Assembly: GCA_964431205.1 (NCBI GenBank)
Contig: CAYSIX010000005.1
Location: 1 to 38,556, forward strand
From: CAYSIX01 sp964431205
GTDB lineage: Bacteria; Planctomycetota; Phycisphaerae; Phycisphaerales; Phycisphaeraceae
Reading direction: 5' to 3'
DNA: 38,556 nucleotides
Positions 9,004 to 16,633 of this stretch are shown here, in pieces. Both the position numbers and the translations under genes were made by a program. The stretch's first letter is position 1. Every line of letters begins with the position of its first letter. The notes below the pieces were generated by a model. That model had not been told where the DNA came from. It saw only the letters and a program-made list of their open reading frames with translations, and did no database searches.

Positions 9004-10188
9004 TCACGCCACCGCCGCCCGCTGCCCTCGCACCGCCTCCAGCAGGTGGTCGTACAGCTCGTTCACCCGTCGGCGGTGTGCCGGGTACGTGTGGTTCTGC
9101 TCGACCAGACGGCGGCCCGCCTGCCCCAGCCGCGCCTGCAACGCCGGGTCCTCGATCAGCCGGATCATCGCCTCGGCGAAACCTTCGGCCTCCGGCGGCG
9201 CCAGCATCGCCACGCTCGGGTCCAGCACCTGGCTGTGCGTGGGCAGGTCCGTCACCAGCACCGCCCGGCCCGAGTGCAGGTACGGAAAAATCTTCATCGG
9301 CGTGTTGATCCCGCGCAGTCGCGGCGCCGTGAGGACGTCCGCCTGCGTCAGCAGCGACGCCAGCTCGCCCAGCGGCCACGTCCCGATCAGGTGCGTCCGA
9401 TCCTCGATGCCCAGGCGCTCGGCCATCCGCTGGTAGTGCTGCCGATCCGCTTCCACGCCCCCCGCGATCACCAGCGACGCCTCGACCGAACGCGCCCGGA
9501 CCCGCGCGAAGCTCTCCAGCAGCAGGTCCACGCCCTGGTACGGCTCGAGGTTGCCGACGTACATCACCAGCGGGCCCTCGAGCCCCAGCTCCGTCCGCAG
9601 GCATCGGACGCCTTCCATCGGCGGGTCGGGGTCGAGCTGGGAGATGTCGTGCATCGTCACGACGTGGGGCGCGCCGCGCGCCCGGGCCAGGTCGGCCAGC
9701 GCGGGGCAGACGGGGGCGGCGGCGAGGCAGTGGCGGATCGCCTGGGCCTCGAACCAGTCCAGCAGCCCCGCGACGGGCTTCAGCCACGGCATCTTCTCCA
9801 CCATCTGCTGGGCGATCGACGAGTCCATGTCGTAGACGTACGGCCGGCCCAGCAGACGGCGCAGCAGCAGGGCGATGAAGACCGACTCCTCGCCGGCGTG
9901 GATCACGTCGTAGGCGTTCTGCCGCGCCAGGCGCCAGGCGACGCGGGCCAGCGACAGGTCGCACAGCAGCTTTTTCCACGAGAACCCCGGCGGGACGTTG
10001 CGCACCCACCGGGGCGCGGGTGCGCGATGGATCGTGACGCCGGGGTAGTGGCGGTCCTCGCCCTCGTGGTACACAACGGCGTCGACGCGTTCGCCCCGCT
10101 CGCTGAGCGCGCGCAGCATGATGTCCACGTCGATGGGGGTGCCCCGTTCGATGTAGTAGGCGTGCGGTGCCAGCAGGAGAATGCGCAT
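9004..10188 (-). CDS. GT4-type glycosyltransferase
   Basis: 394 residues with the two-Rossmann GT-B layout. The N-terminal domain begins MRILLLAPHAYYIERGTPID. The C-terminal domain has PLVMYVGNLEPYQGVDLLLE (about 225-245) and, in place of the usual EGxxxxxxE loop, LRGINTPMKIFPYLHSGRAV. Known relatives are retaining enzymes that add a sugar from a nucleotide sugar to the growing lipid-linked repeat unit in the cytoplasm. Neither donor nor linkage can be inferred. The frame is open 25 codons further upstream, but family homology begins at the ATG at 10188. The gene lies 80 bases downstream of the glycerol-3-phosphate dehydrogenase and 62 bases before wecG-like, and is cotranscribed by position. 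Confidence 0.9.
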   Translation of the reverse strand: MRILLLAPHAYYIERGTPIDVDIMLRALSERGERVDAVVYHEGEDRHYPGVTIHRAPAPRWVRNVPPGFSWKKLLCDLSLARVAWRLARQNAYDVIHAGEESVFIALLLRRLLGRPYVYDMDSSIAQQMVEKMPWLKPVAGLLDWFEAQAIRHCLAAAPVCPALADLARARGAPHVVTMHDISQLDPDPPMEGVRCLRTELGLEGPLVMYVGNLEPYQGVDLLLESFARVRARSVEASLVIAGGVEADRQHYQRMAERLGIEDRTHLIGTWPLGELASLLTQADVLTAPRLRGINTPMKIFPYLHSGRAVLVTDLPTHSQVLDPSVAMLAPPEAEGFAEAMIRLIEDPALQARLGQAGRRLVEQNHTYPAHRRRVNELYDHLLEAVRGQRAAVA

Positions 10189-10268
10189 GCGTGAGCGTTC
10201 AGTTTCCTGTGAGGCCGGCGACGGCTCGCCCCGCTCGACGGTCGGTGAGGGTGTAAATCGCAACGGTG

Positions 10269-11843
10269 CTACGCGGTTTGCGCCAACGGCGCGTCATGAG
10301 AATGATCGGCCAGCGCGTGGCGTGGGTTTTGGCTCGGTCGCAGGCGATCGAGGGCGTCGGCGAGGCGGGCCAGCTCGCGGGACGAGCATGGTTCGGACCA
10401 GCCCAGGGCGCGGCAGGCGGCGCGGGCGGTCGTCATCGCCTCGGCGGGGTGCGGCGTCCAGTCGAGCCGACGCAGCAGCAGGTCGTCGAGGTGGACCGCC
10501 GCCTCTTCGTCACACAGCCGTCGGAGCTGCCGCGAGGCGTCGGGTCGATCCAGGGCGTCGGCGAGGCGGTGGTCCTCATCGCCGGCAAAGCGTGGCGCGG
10601 GTCGGGAGGCGGCGAACGCGTGGTCGTCTTCGGCGGTCGCGTCGGACGCGAGCGTCCGCAGGGCGCGCTCGGCGGTTCGACGCGCGGTGGTGTACTTGAC
10701 GCCGATCGCGGTGACGAGCCCGTGCGGCCCACCGGCGGCGCCGTGGTCGTGAAGGACGGGGCGGTCGGAAGGCTCGTCGGGACGGGACGGGCTGGCGGGC
10801 AGGACGCCGCTGAGCACGCGGACGACCGACGCCGCGTCGGCGTGCAGCCCCGGCATCGCTTCGTTCAGCCCGGCGAGCAGCGCCTCGGTCCGCGCGGCGT
10901 CGATGGGTTCCAAGGGATGATCCGGGTCGGCGGCGACGTGGACGGTCCCGGCCATGAGTCGCCCGTGCCAGGGCACGAGGAACCACGCCGGCGCGCCGCG
11001 GCGCGAGGCGGTGATCGCCAGCGCGTGCTCGCACGGCGCCGGGCGATCGAGCAGCACCTGATACGCCAGCGACGGCCGTGTGAGTCGGCGTGCGTCCGCG
11101 TCCCAGCGTGTGGCCAGCTCGTCCGACCACGGCCCGGCGCAGTTGAGCACGCGCGTCGACGCGAAGCGGTGTGTCGTGTTCGCGAGGTGGTCGATCGCTT
11201 CCACGCCGGCGACGGCCCCGGATTCGACGATCAGCTCGGTCGCTTCGACGTGGTTGAGCACGGTGGCGCCTCGTGCGCAGGCCCAGCGCAGCAGCTCGAT
11301 GAGCAGGCGCGGGCTGGAGGTGATGATGCCGTCGTGCCAGAGCCCGCCGCCGCGCAGACCGTCGGTGTCGATCGTCGGACAGGCCGTGGCGACTTCGCGC
11401 GCCGAGAGCACGCGGCCGGGCGGCAGGGGGTCGTGCTGGCCGCGGCGTGTGACGGCCAGGCATCGAACCAGCGCGTGCAGCGTCAACGCGGCGCGGAAGG
11501 CGACGGGGCGCTTGAGCCCGCGGCCGTACAGCGGCATGAGGCACGACAGCGGCCGAACCAGCTCGGGGTAATGCCGGAAGTACCAGGCCTGCTCGGCGGC
11601 GGACTCGAGCGATCGCACGACGTCCAGCGACTGAAGATAGCGTAGACCACCGTGGAGGATCCGCATGCTGTGCCAGCTCGTGGCGCCGCCGAAGTCGTCG
11701 CGTTCGAGCAGGAGCGGGCGCAGGCCGCGCCGCGTCGCTTCGAGGGCGGCGAAGGCGCCGTGGATCCCGCCCCCGATGATGATCAGGTCGTGAGGGGTTT
11801 GCGCGGCGGCGTCGGGATCGCGGTGGAGGATCGGTTCAGCCAT
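10269..11843 (-). CDS. glpD: FAD-dependent glycerol-3-phosphate dehydrogenase
   Basis: 524 residues, near the usual GlpD length. The FAD-binding loop DLIIIGGGIHGAFAALEATR lies at about 19-38. The GlpD signature DDFGGATSWHSMRILHGGLR follows at about 49-68. The C-terminal all-helical domain is present (EEAAVHLDDLLLRRLDW, about 450). GlpD oxidises sn-glycerol-3-phosphate to dihydroxyacetone phosphate and passes electrons to quinone at the inner membrane. Its place inside an EPS locus is unexpected: it may recycle glycerol phosphate or act on an EPS precursor, both of which are speculation. The start ATG (11843) overlaps the stop of the upstream gene by 8 bases (ATGGCTGA), which implies translational coupling to it. 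Confidence 0.88.
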   Translation of the reverse strand: MAEPILHRDPDAAAQTPHDLIIIGGGIHGAFAALEATRRGLRPLLLERDDFGGATSWHSMRILHGGLRYLQSLDVVRSLESAAEQAWYFRHYPELVRPLSCLMPLYGRGLKRPVAFRAALTLHALVRCLAVTRRGQHDPLPPGRVLSAREVATACPTIDTDGLRGGGLWHDGIITSSPRLLIELLRWACARGATVLNHVEATELIVESGAVAGVEAIDHLANTTHRFASTRVLNCAGPWSDELATRWDADARRLTRPSLAYQVLLDRPAPCEHALAITASRRGAPAWFLVPWHGRLMAGTVHVAADPDHPLEPIDAARTEALLAGLNEAMPGLHADAASVVRVLSGVLPASPSRPDEPSDRPVLHDHGAAGGPHGLVTAIGVKYTTARRTAERALRTLASDATAEDDHAFAASRPAPRFAGDEDHRLADALDRPDASRQLRRLCDEEAAVHLDDLLLRRLDWTPHPAEAMTTARAACRALGWSEPCSSRELARLADALDRLRPSQNPRHALADHSHDAPLAQTA

Positions 11844-12690
11844 TGGGTTTGGTCGTGGCCGTGGTCGGGCGTGCGGGTGTCGCGCCGCCGCGTCCGAGCC
11901 GGTTTCGCATCTGCATCGCGAGCTGGCTGGTCAGACACTCGATCGGTCCGGCGCGGCGGCCGTAGCGAGGCAGGGGGTTCGGCGCGTCGCGCAGCCATCG
12001 GCGGATCGCCTCGAACGGCCGATCCGACGCGGGGGTGTCAGTGAGGAACCCGAAGCGACCGGCGTGGCGCTCGTGATCGGGCAGCGGCAGCGGGTCGCTG
12101 CCGGGAACGATGCGGATGCCACGTGACTCGGCGTTGTGCAGCAGGCGCGGCGTCGGTGTGCCGCGCGGGCGACCGCTGTTGTCACCGACGTAACGATCCG
12201 CCGGCCAGTCGCCCTCGAGCAGCCTCTCGATCGTTCGCCCGCGTGCGCCCGTCCACTTGCCCACGCCCCACGGCAGGACGGTGATGACCGGCTGTCCGGT
12301 GAGTCGATCCAGCACGTGGTCGATCGGCTCGCCATCGTCGAACCGTGACGTGGTGCCGATCGCGTGGACCTCCAGGCGTTCGGCGGTGACGATCTGTCGC
12401 CCGGCGATGATCACGAGCTGCCGTCCGGCGGCGTCGGTCACGCTGAGGCTGCACGCCTCGTCCGTCGGTCGAACGCTCCAGCGTCTGGGCTGCGATTCAC
12501 GGGAGCCGCTGCGCCACGGCGTGAACACGTCGTCGCGGCGGGTCTCGGTGAGCATGAGCACGCCGAGCGGCTCGGAGTCCGGCGGCGGCGTACCGCGCGC
12601 TCGCAGAAAGTGCTCGCGGGCGGCGTCGAGCAGGGCATCGGCGTCGAAGCTCGGATAAACGTGGACGTGGGCATCGACGGGTGTGGGCAT
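11836..12690 (-). CDS. Uncharacterised protein with amidohydrolase/PHP-like HxH start
   Basis: 284 residues. The protein opens with MPTPVDAHVHVYPSFD; His8 and His10 form an HxH pair preceded by Asp, as in the first metal-binding strand of amidohydrolase and PHP-type TIM barrels. Later blocks GQPVITVLPWGVGKW and the segment around RIVPGSDPLPLPDHERHAG supply further His and Asp, but I cannot assign the remaining metal ligands. No signal peptide or membrane segment is seen, so it is probably cytoplasmic. It is translationally coupled to the downstream glpD by an 8-base overlap, so the two may act on related substrates, but no reaction can be named. The start ATG at 12690 is 27 bases after the stop of the YdjM-like gene. 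Confidence 0.6.
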   Translation of the reverse strand: MPTPVDAHVHVYPSFDADALLDAAREHFLRARGTPPPDSEPLGVLMLTETRRDDVFTPWRSGSRESQPRRWSVRPTDEACSLSVTDAAGRQLVIIAGRQIVTAERLEVHAIGTTSRFDDGEPIDHVLDRLTGQPVITVLPWGVGKWTGARGRTIERLLEGDWPADRYVGDNSGRPRGTPTPRLLHNAESRGIRIVPGSDPLPLPDHERHAGRFGFLTDTPASDRPFEAIRRWLRDAPNPLPRYGRRAGPIECLTSQLAMQMRNRLGRGGATPARPTTATTKPNG

Positions 12691-12717
12691 GGGTGTTCGA
12701 AAGTCGGTTCGCGTCGG

Positions 12718-13290
12718 TCACGCGTCGGCACCGGGGACGAGGCTCTGGCCGGCCGGCGCGCCGGTCGGGCGGTGGCGCCGCGTCCGTCGTGCGAGGAGCC
12801 AGACGACGCCGATGAAGGCCGCCTCGTTGAGCAGCGTGATCAGGTGCGACCGCCAGTTGAGCGGTTCGCTGTGGCTGAACCCGACGAACAGCGGGGGCAG
12901 GGCGAGGCGGTGATCGATGAAGGGCCAGAGCATGGCGATGCCGCGGCCGTGAGTCATCGCGTCGAGCAGCACGTGTCCGGCGTAGGCGGCGAAGCCGAGC
13001 AGGGTCATGCGCGTGAAGCCGAGGCGTCCGAGCCTGGCGGCGACGGCGCCGAAGATCGGGGCGAAGAGCAGGGCGGCGACGAAGCTGTGCAGGAACAGAC
13101 CGTGAAAAGGCCGTGGATCCCCGGCGATGGCCCAGGAGATCAGAAAGTCGAAATCGGGCGCGACGAGGGCAAACAAGCACAACCCGTAGAACGACGTGAG
13201 GCGCCACCGGGGCAGCCGGCGCAACCGCTCGACCGGCAGCACGCGCGGCGCCAGCACCGCCAGGCCAAGGTGTGCGATCGGTGACGGCAT
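12718..13290 (-). CDS. YdjM/DUF457-family integral membrane metal-dependent hydrolase
   Basis: 190 residues with about four membrane segments. The family pattern is clear: MPSPIAHLGLAVLAP at the start (a His in the first helix), VAPDFDFLI (acidic pair), FHGLFLHSF (His pair), GFAAYAGHVLLDAMTHGRG and AMLWPFIDHR. Proteins of PF04307 (YdjM) are called inner-membrane metal-dependent hydrolases on the basis of these conserved His/Asp residues, but their substrates are largely unknown. It is the first gene of a three-gene metabolic trio (this gene, the HxH protein, glpD) set between glycosyltransferase genes. Its ATG follows the GT2 gene after 57 bases. The C-terminal 25 residues are basic and Gly/Pro-rich, likely a cytoplasmic tail. 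Confidence 0.85.
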   Translation of the reverse strand: MPSPIAHLGLAVLAPRVLPVERLRRLPRWRLTSFYGLCLFALVAPDFDFLISWAIAGDPRPFHGLFLHSFVAALLFAPIFGAVAARLGRLGFTRMTLLGFAAYAGHVLLDAMTHGRGIAMLWPFIDHRLALPPLFVGFSHSEPLNWRSHLITLLNEAAFIGVVWLLARRTRRHRPTGAPAGQSLVPGADA

Positions 13291-13347
13291 GGGTCGATGA
13301 AGCGACGCGACGTGGTGACGGGCGGACGCCGCCGAAGCGGCCCGTGG

Positions 13348-14403
13348 TCAGCCGACGGTGACTCGCGACGGCCGCGCGGCGGGGGATGGGCCGGCGTCCG
13401 CGGTGTCGGCGTCGTGTGACCCGCCGCGTGTCGTCCGCCGGATCTTGAACGGTCGGCGATCCTGGCTCTCGTGGTAGATGCGCACGAGCAGCTCGGAGAT
13501 CACGCCCATCATCACGAACATCACGGCCATGAGGAACGTCATCATGGCGAACAGCACGAGCACGTTGTTGTTCAGGCGGATCGGCTCGCCGCTCGGCGTC
13601 AGATACGCGAACTTCTGAAACAGGGCGATGCCCAGCGCGGTGAAGGAGACGATGGACGTGATCAGGGTGAGCTTGCCGAAGAAGTAGAGAGGCTTGGTGA
13701 GGTAGTCGCCCAGGAACTTGACGGTGAGCAGGTCGAGCATGACCTTGACGGTGCGTCGCAGGTCGTACTTGCTCGTGCCGGCGTGCCGGGGCCGGTGGTT
13801 GACGACCATCTCGGTGACGCGGGCGCCGCGCCACTTGCAGATGGCGGGCAGGAAGCGGTGCATCTCGCCGTACAGCCGCACGTCCTCGAGGACCTCGCGT
13901 CGGTAGGCCTTGAGGGTGCAGCCGAAGTCGTGGACTTCCGGGGTCCAGGTGAGCTGGCGGATGAACCGGTTGGCGATCATGGAGGGCAGGCGTCGGGTCC
14001 AGAGCTTGTCCTGCCGGCTCTTGCGCCACCCGCTGACGATGTCCCAGCCGGGCGGCTCGTCGAGCTGAGCGACGAGGCGGGGCACGTCGGCCGGGTCGTT
14101 CTGCAGGTCGCCGTCCATGGGCACGATGACCCGGCCGCGCGCGTGGTGGAACCCGGCGGCGAGGGCCGCGGTCTGGCCGAACCGCTTGGTCAGCTCGAGG
14201 ATCGTCACGCGCGGATCGTCCCCCGCGACGTCCCGGAGCAGCTCGCCCGTGCGATCGTAGCTGCCGTCGTCCACGAAGATGAACTCGTAGCCGCGCGCGT
14301 CGCGATCGGCCACGGCCACCAGCTCGCGATACAGGCTGACGACGTTCCCCTCCTCGTTGTAGACGGGGATGACGATCGAGACGTCGACGGGGGTCTGGTT
14401 CAT
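13348..14403 (-). CDS. GT2 glycosyltransferase with two C-terminal membrane segments (ArnC/GtrB/DPM1-like)
   Basis: 351 residues. The GT-A domain starts DVSIVIPVYNEEGNVVSLYR. It has FIFVDDGSYDRT (about 40-50), the acceptor-loop KRFGQTAALAAGF and the metal-binding motif VPMDGDLQNDP. Two transmembrane helices follow (about 227-250 and 270-298). This is the layout of dolichol/undecaprenyl-phosphate sugar transferases such as ArnC, GtrB and DPM1. These make a lipid-monophosphate sugar that, after flipping, donates a sugar to the polymer from the periplasmic side. The ATG at 14403 is used; a GTG at 14442 is in frame but overlaps the upstream gene by 11 bases and adds residues before the conserved start. 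AGGTGG lies about 10 bases before the chosen ATG. Confidence 0.9.
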   Translation of the reverse strand: MNQTPVDVSIVIPVYNEEGNVVSLYRELVAVADRDARGYEFIFVDDGSYDRTGELLRDVAGDDPRVTILELTKRFGQTAALAAGFHHARGRVIVPMDGDLQNDPADVPRLVAQLDEPPGWDIVSGWRKSRQDKLWTRRLPSMIANRFIRQLTWTPEVHDFGCTLKAYRREVLEDVRLYGEMHRFLPAICKWRGARVTEMVVNHRPRHAGTSKYDLRRTVKVMLDLLTVKFLGDYLTKPLYFFGKLTLITSIVSFTALGIALFQKFAYLTPSGEPIRLNNNVLVLFAMMTFLMAVMFVMMGVISELLVRIYHESQDRRPFKIRRTTRGGSHDADTADAGPSPAARPSRVTVG

Positions 14404-14431
14404 CGGTCGGGGTCCACCTGAATCGACGGGA

Positions 14432-15475
14432 TTACGTTCCACGGGGCGAGACGGTCAGAGCCGGATCGTTCGTGCGTGTCGGCGGGTCGCCGCCGGCGCC
14501 GGGCTCGGCGGTCGACTGCCGCTTGGTCTGTTGCATGCGGCTCCAGGTGGCGAGCTGACGCTGGCTCAGCCGCTGCGTCGCCCGGCGCTTGCCCTGGAGC
14601 AGGCACGCCCACTGAAACCTTCTCAGGAACCGACGGAACTGCGGGTCATTGTACCGCGGCTCACGCCGGAGCATCGCGCGGACAAACCCCCACCACATCG
14701 CCAACCCCCCGACGCCTCGGGGCGGGCGGGTCATCCGGTACAACGCGCTGGCGGTCATGTACGCCAGCGACGTGCCCATGAAGTACTGCCCGAACCCGTG
14801 CCGCATCCGCCCGGTGAGGATGCTCTTGTCGCTCGATCCCATCGGTCGAAGGTGCAGGAAGCGAAGCTCGGGGTCGTCCCAACTGCACGCGATCCAGCCG
14901 AGCATCCGGCAGCGGTGGCAGTCGATCCCGTCCCACATCACCTGCCGCACAAACCCGCCGATCTGCTCGAAGCACTCGACCCGGTAGAACTTGGCCATCC
15001 CGACCGACATCTCGTCCCCGCAGGCCTCGCTGACGATGGGCCCGTCGAAGGACATCTCCCGGTTCGAGGCGGCCGGGAAGTACGGCTTGCCGCTGCACGT
15101 GCCCAGGCGGGGGTTCTGTTCCATCCGCTCGATGAGCGTCTGGAAGTATCGCGGGGGCAGGTCCAGGTCCAGGTCGAGCTTGCCCAGGTAGTCGAACTCG
15201 GCCAGGTCCACGCGTTCGAGGCCGGCGTAGAACGCGTCCACCACGCCCGGCCCGACGCTGCGGTTGCCGCGGTTCTCCCGCCGCACGACCTCGATGAACG
15301 GGTATCGGGCGGCGTACTCGGCCAGGATCGCCGGCGTCTCGTCCGTGGAGCCGTCGTCGACGATGATCCACCGCGTCGGGGGCAGGGACTGACGGACGAC
15401 GCTGTCGAGCGTCCGTCGGACGAAGGCGGCCTCGTCCCGGCAGGGGCTGATCAGACAATAACGACGGCGATTCAT
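14432..15475 (-). CDS. GT2 glycosyltransferase
   Basis: 347 residues. The inverting GT-A fold is shown by RYCLISPCRDEAAFVRRTLD, WIIVDDGSTDET (about 37-48) and the acidic motif LGKLDLDLDLPPRYF, which would hold the metal and nucleotide sugar. The remainder has little similarity to well-known subfamilies. The last 90 residues are basic and end in a low-complexity tail (AEPGAGGDPPTRTNDPALTV). Acceptor and donor are unknown. The stop lies 28 bases before the start of the ArnC-like gene. An in-frame GTG at 15499 would add eight residues; the ATG at 15475 is chosen because conservation begins at NRRRYCLISP. Neither start has a good Shine-Dalgarno. A gap of 107 bases separates it from the preceding GT2 gene. 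Confidence 0.88.
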   Translation of the reverse strand: MNRRRYCLISPCRDEAAFVRRTLDSVVRQSLPPTRWIIVDDGSTDETPAILAEYAARYPFIEVVRRENRGNRSVGPGVVDAFYAGLERVDLAEFDYLGKLDLDLDLPPRYFQTLIERMEQNPRLGTCSGKPYFPAASNREMSFDGPIVSEACGDEMSVGMAKFYRVECFEQIGGFVRQVMWDGIDCHRCRMLGWIACSWDDPELRFLHLRPMGSSDKSILTGRMRHGFGQYFMGTSLAYMTASALYRMTRPPRGVGGLAMWWGFVRAMLRREPRYNDPQFRRFLRRFQWACLLQGKRRATQRLSQRQLATWSRMQQTKRQSTAEPGAGGDPPTRTNDPALTVSPRGT

Positions 15476-15582
15476 GTTCTGATGATCGACCGCGTGCACG
15501 GCTCAAGTTTGTCCTGGGCGGGCATGACCAAACAACTTCGGGGCCTGATCGTGACGGTCGGGTGGCCCGGTGAGGCTGGGGG

Positions 15583-16482
15583 TTATCGGCTCAGGCGCAC
15601 GTGGGTGCGGTGGTTCAGCCGCTCGAACGCCGAGACCTCGTCGCGTGTGAGCTTCTGCTCGAAGCGGCGGATGATCGACCGTTCGGCCAGGCCGGCGTAC
15701 AGGCCCGCGGCGCAGGCCCGCAACTGGCCCGACATCATCCCCTTGAACAGGTATAGCACGCTGTAGGTCGTGATCTTTCGCCAACGGTGCAGCCACGGGT
15801 AGTGGCGGTAGAAGATCCAGATCCAGTTTCGGGCCTGGTAGTACCAATACCGGTCGTTCCCGCCGCGGCCGCTCGAGGCGCAATGATGCTTGGCGACCGC
15901 GTCGGGGTAGTAGATGATCCGGTAGCCGGCCCGCCAGATGCGGATCGACATCTCGACCTCTTCGTTGTAGATGACCATGTCGTCCCAGAACCCGCCGGCC
16001 TTGATGAACGCCTCCCGCCGGACCAGCGCCGTGGCCGCGGAGAAGGAATAGGTCTCGAACTCGCGACGCCAGTGCGTGGTCTGGGGCTGGGCGTAGATCC
16101 ACTGGTCGGGCTCGCCGGAGTCGGCGTGGACGATCCGGCAGCCGATAATGCCCAGGTCCGCCTCCCGGTCCATGCGGGCGACCAGGGCGCGCAACGCCGG
16201 GCCTTCGATGACCGCGTCGCTGTCCAGAAACAGCAGGTACTCGCCGCTGCACGCCGCCACCCCGATGTTCCGTGACTTGCACGGGCCCAGGTTCTCCGGC
16301 AGCGAGATGAGCTGGATCGACTCGAACCGCGACAGCCGCTGGACCGAGTCGTCCGTCGAGCCGTTGTCCACGACCACGACTTCCAGGTCCAGGTCCCGGA
16401 TGCGCTCCAGCTCACGAACCGCGGCGACGACGTCGTCGGCACGGTTCCAGTTGACGATGATGACGCTGACGCGAGGCCCCAC
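15583..16482 (-). CDS. GT2 glycosyltransferase (rhamnosyltransferase-like), GTG start
   Basis: 299 residues. The start MGPRVSVIIVNWNRADDVVA, VVVVDNGSTDDSV (about 33-45), LLFLDSDAVIEGP (DxD) and GGFWDDMVIYNEEVEMSIRI (the general-base ED/EE region) are the pattern of dTDP-rhamnose-type and related GT2 enzymes. The second half is Trp/Tyr-rich (YWYYQARNWIWIFYRHYPWL), probably a membrane-associated helix. The GTG at 16482 is taken as the start because a textbook AAGGAG lies 9 bases upstream; an earlier in-frame TTG at 16503 would place this Shine-Dalgarno inside the gene. It is preceded by a 151-base gap with AT-rich DNA, so it may have its own promoter. Donor sugar unknown. Confidence 0.9.
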   Translation of the reverse strand: MGPRVSVIIVNWNRADDVVAAVRELERIRDLDLEVVVVDNGSTDDSVQRLSRFESIQLISLPENLGPCKSRNIGVAACSGEYLLFLDSDAVIEGPALRALVARMDREADLGIIGCRIVHADSGEPDQWIYAQPQTTHWRREFETYSFSAATALVRREAFIKAGGFWDDMVIYNEEVEMSIRIWRAGYRIIYYPDAVAKHHCASSGRGGNDRYWYYQARNWIWIFYRHYPWLHRWRKITTYSVLYLFKGMMSGQLRACAAGLYAGLAERSIIRRFEQKLTRDEVSAFERLNHRTHVRLSR

Positions 16483-16633
16483 CCCGGTTCTCTCCTTCCC
16501 CAAGAGTTAAAGGTCAAGGGTACCCGAGGATCGCGCAATACACAATGATGTACCCGTGTTTTTTTCAGGATTGAGAAATCCGACGGGGCCGCCCACCGCC
16601 TGTCCGCGTGCCCGAGGCGGCTCTAAGCGTCTG
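16483..16633 (-). promoter_or_regulatory. AT-rich intergenic region, candidate internal promoter
   Basis: A 151-base gap inside an otherwise tight operon. It holds an AT-rich stretch (about 16530-16575) with a run of seven T on the plus strand. On the minus strand a weak pair, TTGTGT and TACCCT with a 17-base spacer, lies upstream of a strong Shine-Dalgarno for the gene at 16482. GGGTACCC and GGGTAC occur as near-repeats. No hairpin followed by a T run was seen on the minus strand, so a terminator for the upstream gene is not supported. Confidence 0.3.

Noticed and set aside
8942..10009. Long N-terminal extension of the WecG-type protein
   Set aside because: The extension is Arg/Pro/Gly-rich and overlaps the GT4 gene in another frame; the ATG at 8941 starts a full-length WecG protein.
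15476..15582. Terminator in the 107-base gap between two GT2 genes
   Set aside because: Only short imperfect stems (GTTTG/CAAAC, GGGCC/GGCCC) were found, without a U-rich tail.
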